Source of the DNA: Clostridiales bacterium
GTDB taxonomy: Bacteria; Bacillota; Clostridia; Oscillospirales; QAMX01
Direction: 5' to 3'
Length of the DNA: 15,713 nucleotides
Assembly: GCA_016303065.1 (NCBI GenBank)
Contig: JAEDMJ010000042.1
Span: 1 to 15,713, forward strand
Part shown: piece after piece, positions 14,072 to 15,713 of the stretch
Layout: each line of letters starts with the position of its first letter
Numbering within the stretch: the first letter of the stretch is position 1
Translations under genes and position numbers: made by a program
The notes under the pieces: model-generated
Told to the model about the DNA's origin: nothing
Database searches by the model: none
Seen by the model: only the letters and a program-made list of their open reading frames with translations

Positions 14072-14731
14072 ATGTTTCTGTATATTGCAAGGCACGGTGA
14101 ATCCAACGGGAATACCGGTGCGGACAACACTGTTGACCCCCTGCTTACGCCGCGGGGTGAGGCTCAGGCGAGGAGCCTGGGAGAGAGACTTTCAAAGCTC
14201 AGATTTGACGGGATTTTTGCAAGCACGCTTACAAGGGCGATACAGACGGCCGCGGCGGTCGCGTCGCGCCAGCCGGGCGCGCCGGCAAAAATCGAGCTCT
14301 TACCGGACCTTGTGGAATGCGGTACCGAGCCGGGCTGGAGGGGAAAACCCGAAAACGAACTTCTGAAGGTCTATCCCGGGCTTGTTTTCAGCCCGGACCC
14401 GACGCCGACGGGCGGGCCCGCCCGGGCTGAGGCCGAGGAGGAGGCAGGACAGCTTGCAAGGGCCTACCGTGTGGTCAGCTACATAAGGCGCAGATTCAAT
14501 CCGGATTCCGAGGCAAAGGTGCTTTGTGTCGCTCACGGAGGCTTTAACCAGAAGCTTCTGTCCGCGGCGATGAACTGGGGCGCGGTCAGCGGCGCGATAT
14601 ATTCACAGAACAATGCCTGTCTGAATCTTGTTCAGTTTTTCAGAGGCGGCTCCGGCGAGGCGAGGGTTCGCCTCTGTTATTCCAACGACATTTCGCACCT
14701 TGCCGCTGAGAATCTTGATTACAGGGACTGA
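14072..14731 (+). CDS. Histidine phosphatase family protein (phosphoglycerate mutase-like)
   Basis: A 219-residue member of the histidine phosphatase superfamily, whose members use a phosphohistidine intermediate. The catalytic RHG motif is at 7-9 with H8 as nucleophile, R55 in STLTRAIQT at 51-59 is the second phosphate-pocket arginine, E82 in LVECGTEPGWRG is the likely acid/base, and H155 in VAHGG is the second active-site histidine. All key residues are present, so it should be active. Substrate is not readable: relatives act on phosphoglycerates, alpha-ribazole phosphate, sugar phosphates or proteins. Nothing in the context indicates cobalamin or glycolysis. The downstream ABC transporter gene starts at or just after its stop codon, suggesting co-expression. 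Confidence 0.9.
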   Translation: MFLYIARHGESNGNTGADNTVDPLLTPRGEAQARSLGERLSKLRFDGIFASTLTRAIQTAAAVASRQPGAPAKIELLPDLVECGTEPGWRGKPENELLKVYPGLVFSPDPTPTGGPARAEAEEEAGQLARAYRVVSYIRRRFNPDSEAKVLCVAHGGFNQKLLSAAMNWGAVSGAIYSQNNACLNLVQFFRGGSGEARVRLCYSNDISHLAAENLDYRD

Positions 14732-15713
14732 ATGGTAAAAGGGAGGTCCGGAAAAAGCTTTATGAAGGAAAAAAAGAAACTGCCGGGCTGTAAAGCCAGG
14801 CTGTTTGGATATTTCAGACGTTACTGGTTCAGGTATACGGTGGGCGTGTTCTTCGTCATACTGGCGACGGTCATGAACTCGACGATACCGGATCTTTTGG
14901 GCAAGGCGATTGACGTTATGGAAAAAGAGGGCGGAGTGCTCTCCGACCTTTTCAGATACGTGGGACTGATGGCCGGGTGCGCCGTGCTGGCGTTTGCCTC
15001 CCGGTTTATCTGGCGCCAGCTTATCATGGGATTTACGCGGGCGGTCGAGCTGAATATCAGAAACGACCTGTTCACGCATCTCCAGTCGCTTTCGCCGGAG
15101 TATTACGTCAAAAACAACACGGGCGATCTCATTACAAAGTGCATCCAGGACACGACGACGATACGCCAGATGCTTGGCATGGGTCTTGTGGGCTTCATCG
15201 ATGTTCTGACGACAAACCTTGTAACGATAATATATATGATCAAGACCGCAGATGTGCGTCTCACCCTTTTGGCGATAATCCCCCTGCCTTTTTTGCTCCT
15301 TGCGCTTATAAAGCTTAGAAGCGAGATGCGCCGGAGGTTCTCGCTGGTTCAGATACGCGTTTCCGAAATCGCGGGAAAAGTTCAGGAGAACATGACGGGC
15401 ATCCGCGTTATAAAGGCTTTTGCCCAGGAAAAGAAGGAAAACGAACAGTTTGAAGCCATGAGCCGGGAAAAGTGGAAGGCGGAAATGGCGCTTGCCAGAG
15501 TGTTCGGTCTGATCAACCCGCTGACGACGCTTGTGTTCGGCATCGTGTTCTCGCTTTTCCTCTATTTCGGCGCAAAAATGGTGATTGCCGGAACGCTCTC
15601 TCTGGGCGCGTTTGTCGCCTTCAATACATATATCGGAACGCTTATGAACCCGGTGAAGCGTCTTTCGAGAATCATCCAGGTGTGGCAGAGGGGCATCGTC
15701 AGCATACAGAGAA
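14732..15713 (+). CDS. ABC exporter, fused permease-ATPase type, N-terminal part
   Basis: The frame is open from an ATG at 14732, directly after the phosphatase stop codon, to the right edge, giving 327 residues of an expected 580 or so. It holds the type 1 ABC exporter membrane domain with six helices near 35-56, 74-95, 150-170, 174-195, 262-282 and 290-312. Characteristic pieces are SLSPEYYVKNNTGDLITKCI at 119-138, VQENMTGIRVIKAFAQEKKE at 217-236, and FVAFNTYIGTLMNPVKRLS at 294-312, like YheH/YheI or MdlA/MdlB multidrug exporters. The ATPase domain with Walker motifs lies beyond the edge. An alternative start at 14762 would use the GGGAGG at 14741-14746, but its 15-base spacing is long; the 14732 start has AGGGA only four bases before it. 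Such exporters often occur in adjacent heterodimer pairs, so a partner may follow. Confidence 0.9.
   Translation, partial: MVKGRSGKSFMKEKKKLPGCKARLFGYFRRYWFRYTVGVFFVILATVMNSTIPDLLGKAIDVMEKEGGVLSDLFRYVGLMAGCAVLAFASRFIWRQLIMGFTRAVELNIRNDLFTHLQSLSPEYYVKNNTGDLITKCIQDTTTIRQMLGMGLVGFIDVLTTNLVTIIYMIKTADVRLTLLAIIPLPFLLLALIKLRSEMRRRFSLVQIRVSEIAGKVQENMTGIRVIKAFAQEKKENEQFEAMSREKWKAEMALARVFGLINPLTTLVFGIVFSLFLYFGAKMVIAGTLSLGAFVAFNTYIGTLMNPVKRLSRIIQVWQRGIVSIQR

Noticed and set aside
1..15713. CRISPR arrays, tRNAs, insertion sequences, prophage or defence genes
   Set aside because: I found no evenly spaced repeats, cloverleaf sequences, transposase motifs or terminal inverted repeats on either strand by eye.

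Overview
The window is an ordinary-looking stretch of a GC-rich, low-redundancy bacterial chromosome. It most likely comes from an anaerobic, spore-forming member of the Clostridia (Oscillospiraceae or Christensenellales-like, possibly a gut commensal). Four things point there: the ispH-rpsA gene fusion typical of Clostridia, a YlmC/YmxH-type PRC-barrel sporulation protein, a lone formate-tetrahydrofolate ligase, and strong sigma-A promoters with purine-rich Shine-Dalgarno sites and several TTG/GTG starts. The taxonomy is inference; no rRNA is present.

Layout. (1) 1-4200: a small carbohydrate-use locus. A GH2 glycosidase (minus, running off the left edge) is divergent from an AraC-family regulator (plus). 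The regulator converges, with only 3 bp between stop codons, on a GH78 alpha-L-rhamnosidase-like gene (minus). The simplest reading is that the regulator senses a plant- or mucin-type glycan product and controls one or both hydrolases. (2) 4350-7660: a strong terminator, then fhs (one-carbon metabolism) and an unrecognised 441-residue polytopic membrane protein, both minus, each with its own promoter. (3) 7686-12782: a plus-strand block with the PRC-barrel gene, then a BaiN/RdsA flavoprotein, cmk, plsC and ispH-rpsA, ending in a textbook terminator shared with a convergent gene. The last four genes are tightly spaced and look like one operon joining nucleotide, phospholipid, isoprenoid and translation functions, a gene order known from Clostridia. 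(4) 12813-15713: lplA (lipoate-protein ligase, minus), a 200-bp regulatory gap, then a histidine-phosphatase-family gene and the membrane half of an ABC exporter that runs off the right edge.

I saw no CRISPR array, tRNA, rRNA, insertion sequence, prophage or defence cassette. The most rewarding points are the fused ispH-rpsA gene, which carries an internal Shine-Dalgarno plus ATG exactly at the domain junction, a promoter-like AT-rich island upstream of it and an abrupt change of codon use; the palindrome-rich divergent GH2/AraC control region; the unassigned membrane protein; and a pair of identical 10-bp repeats 53 bp apart before the phosphatase gene. I do not see convincing evidence of a wholly new system.
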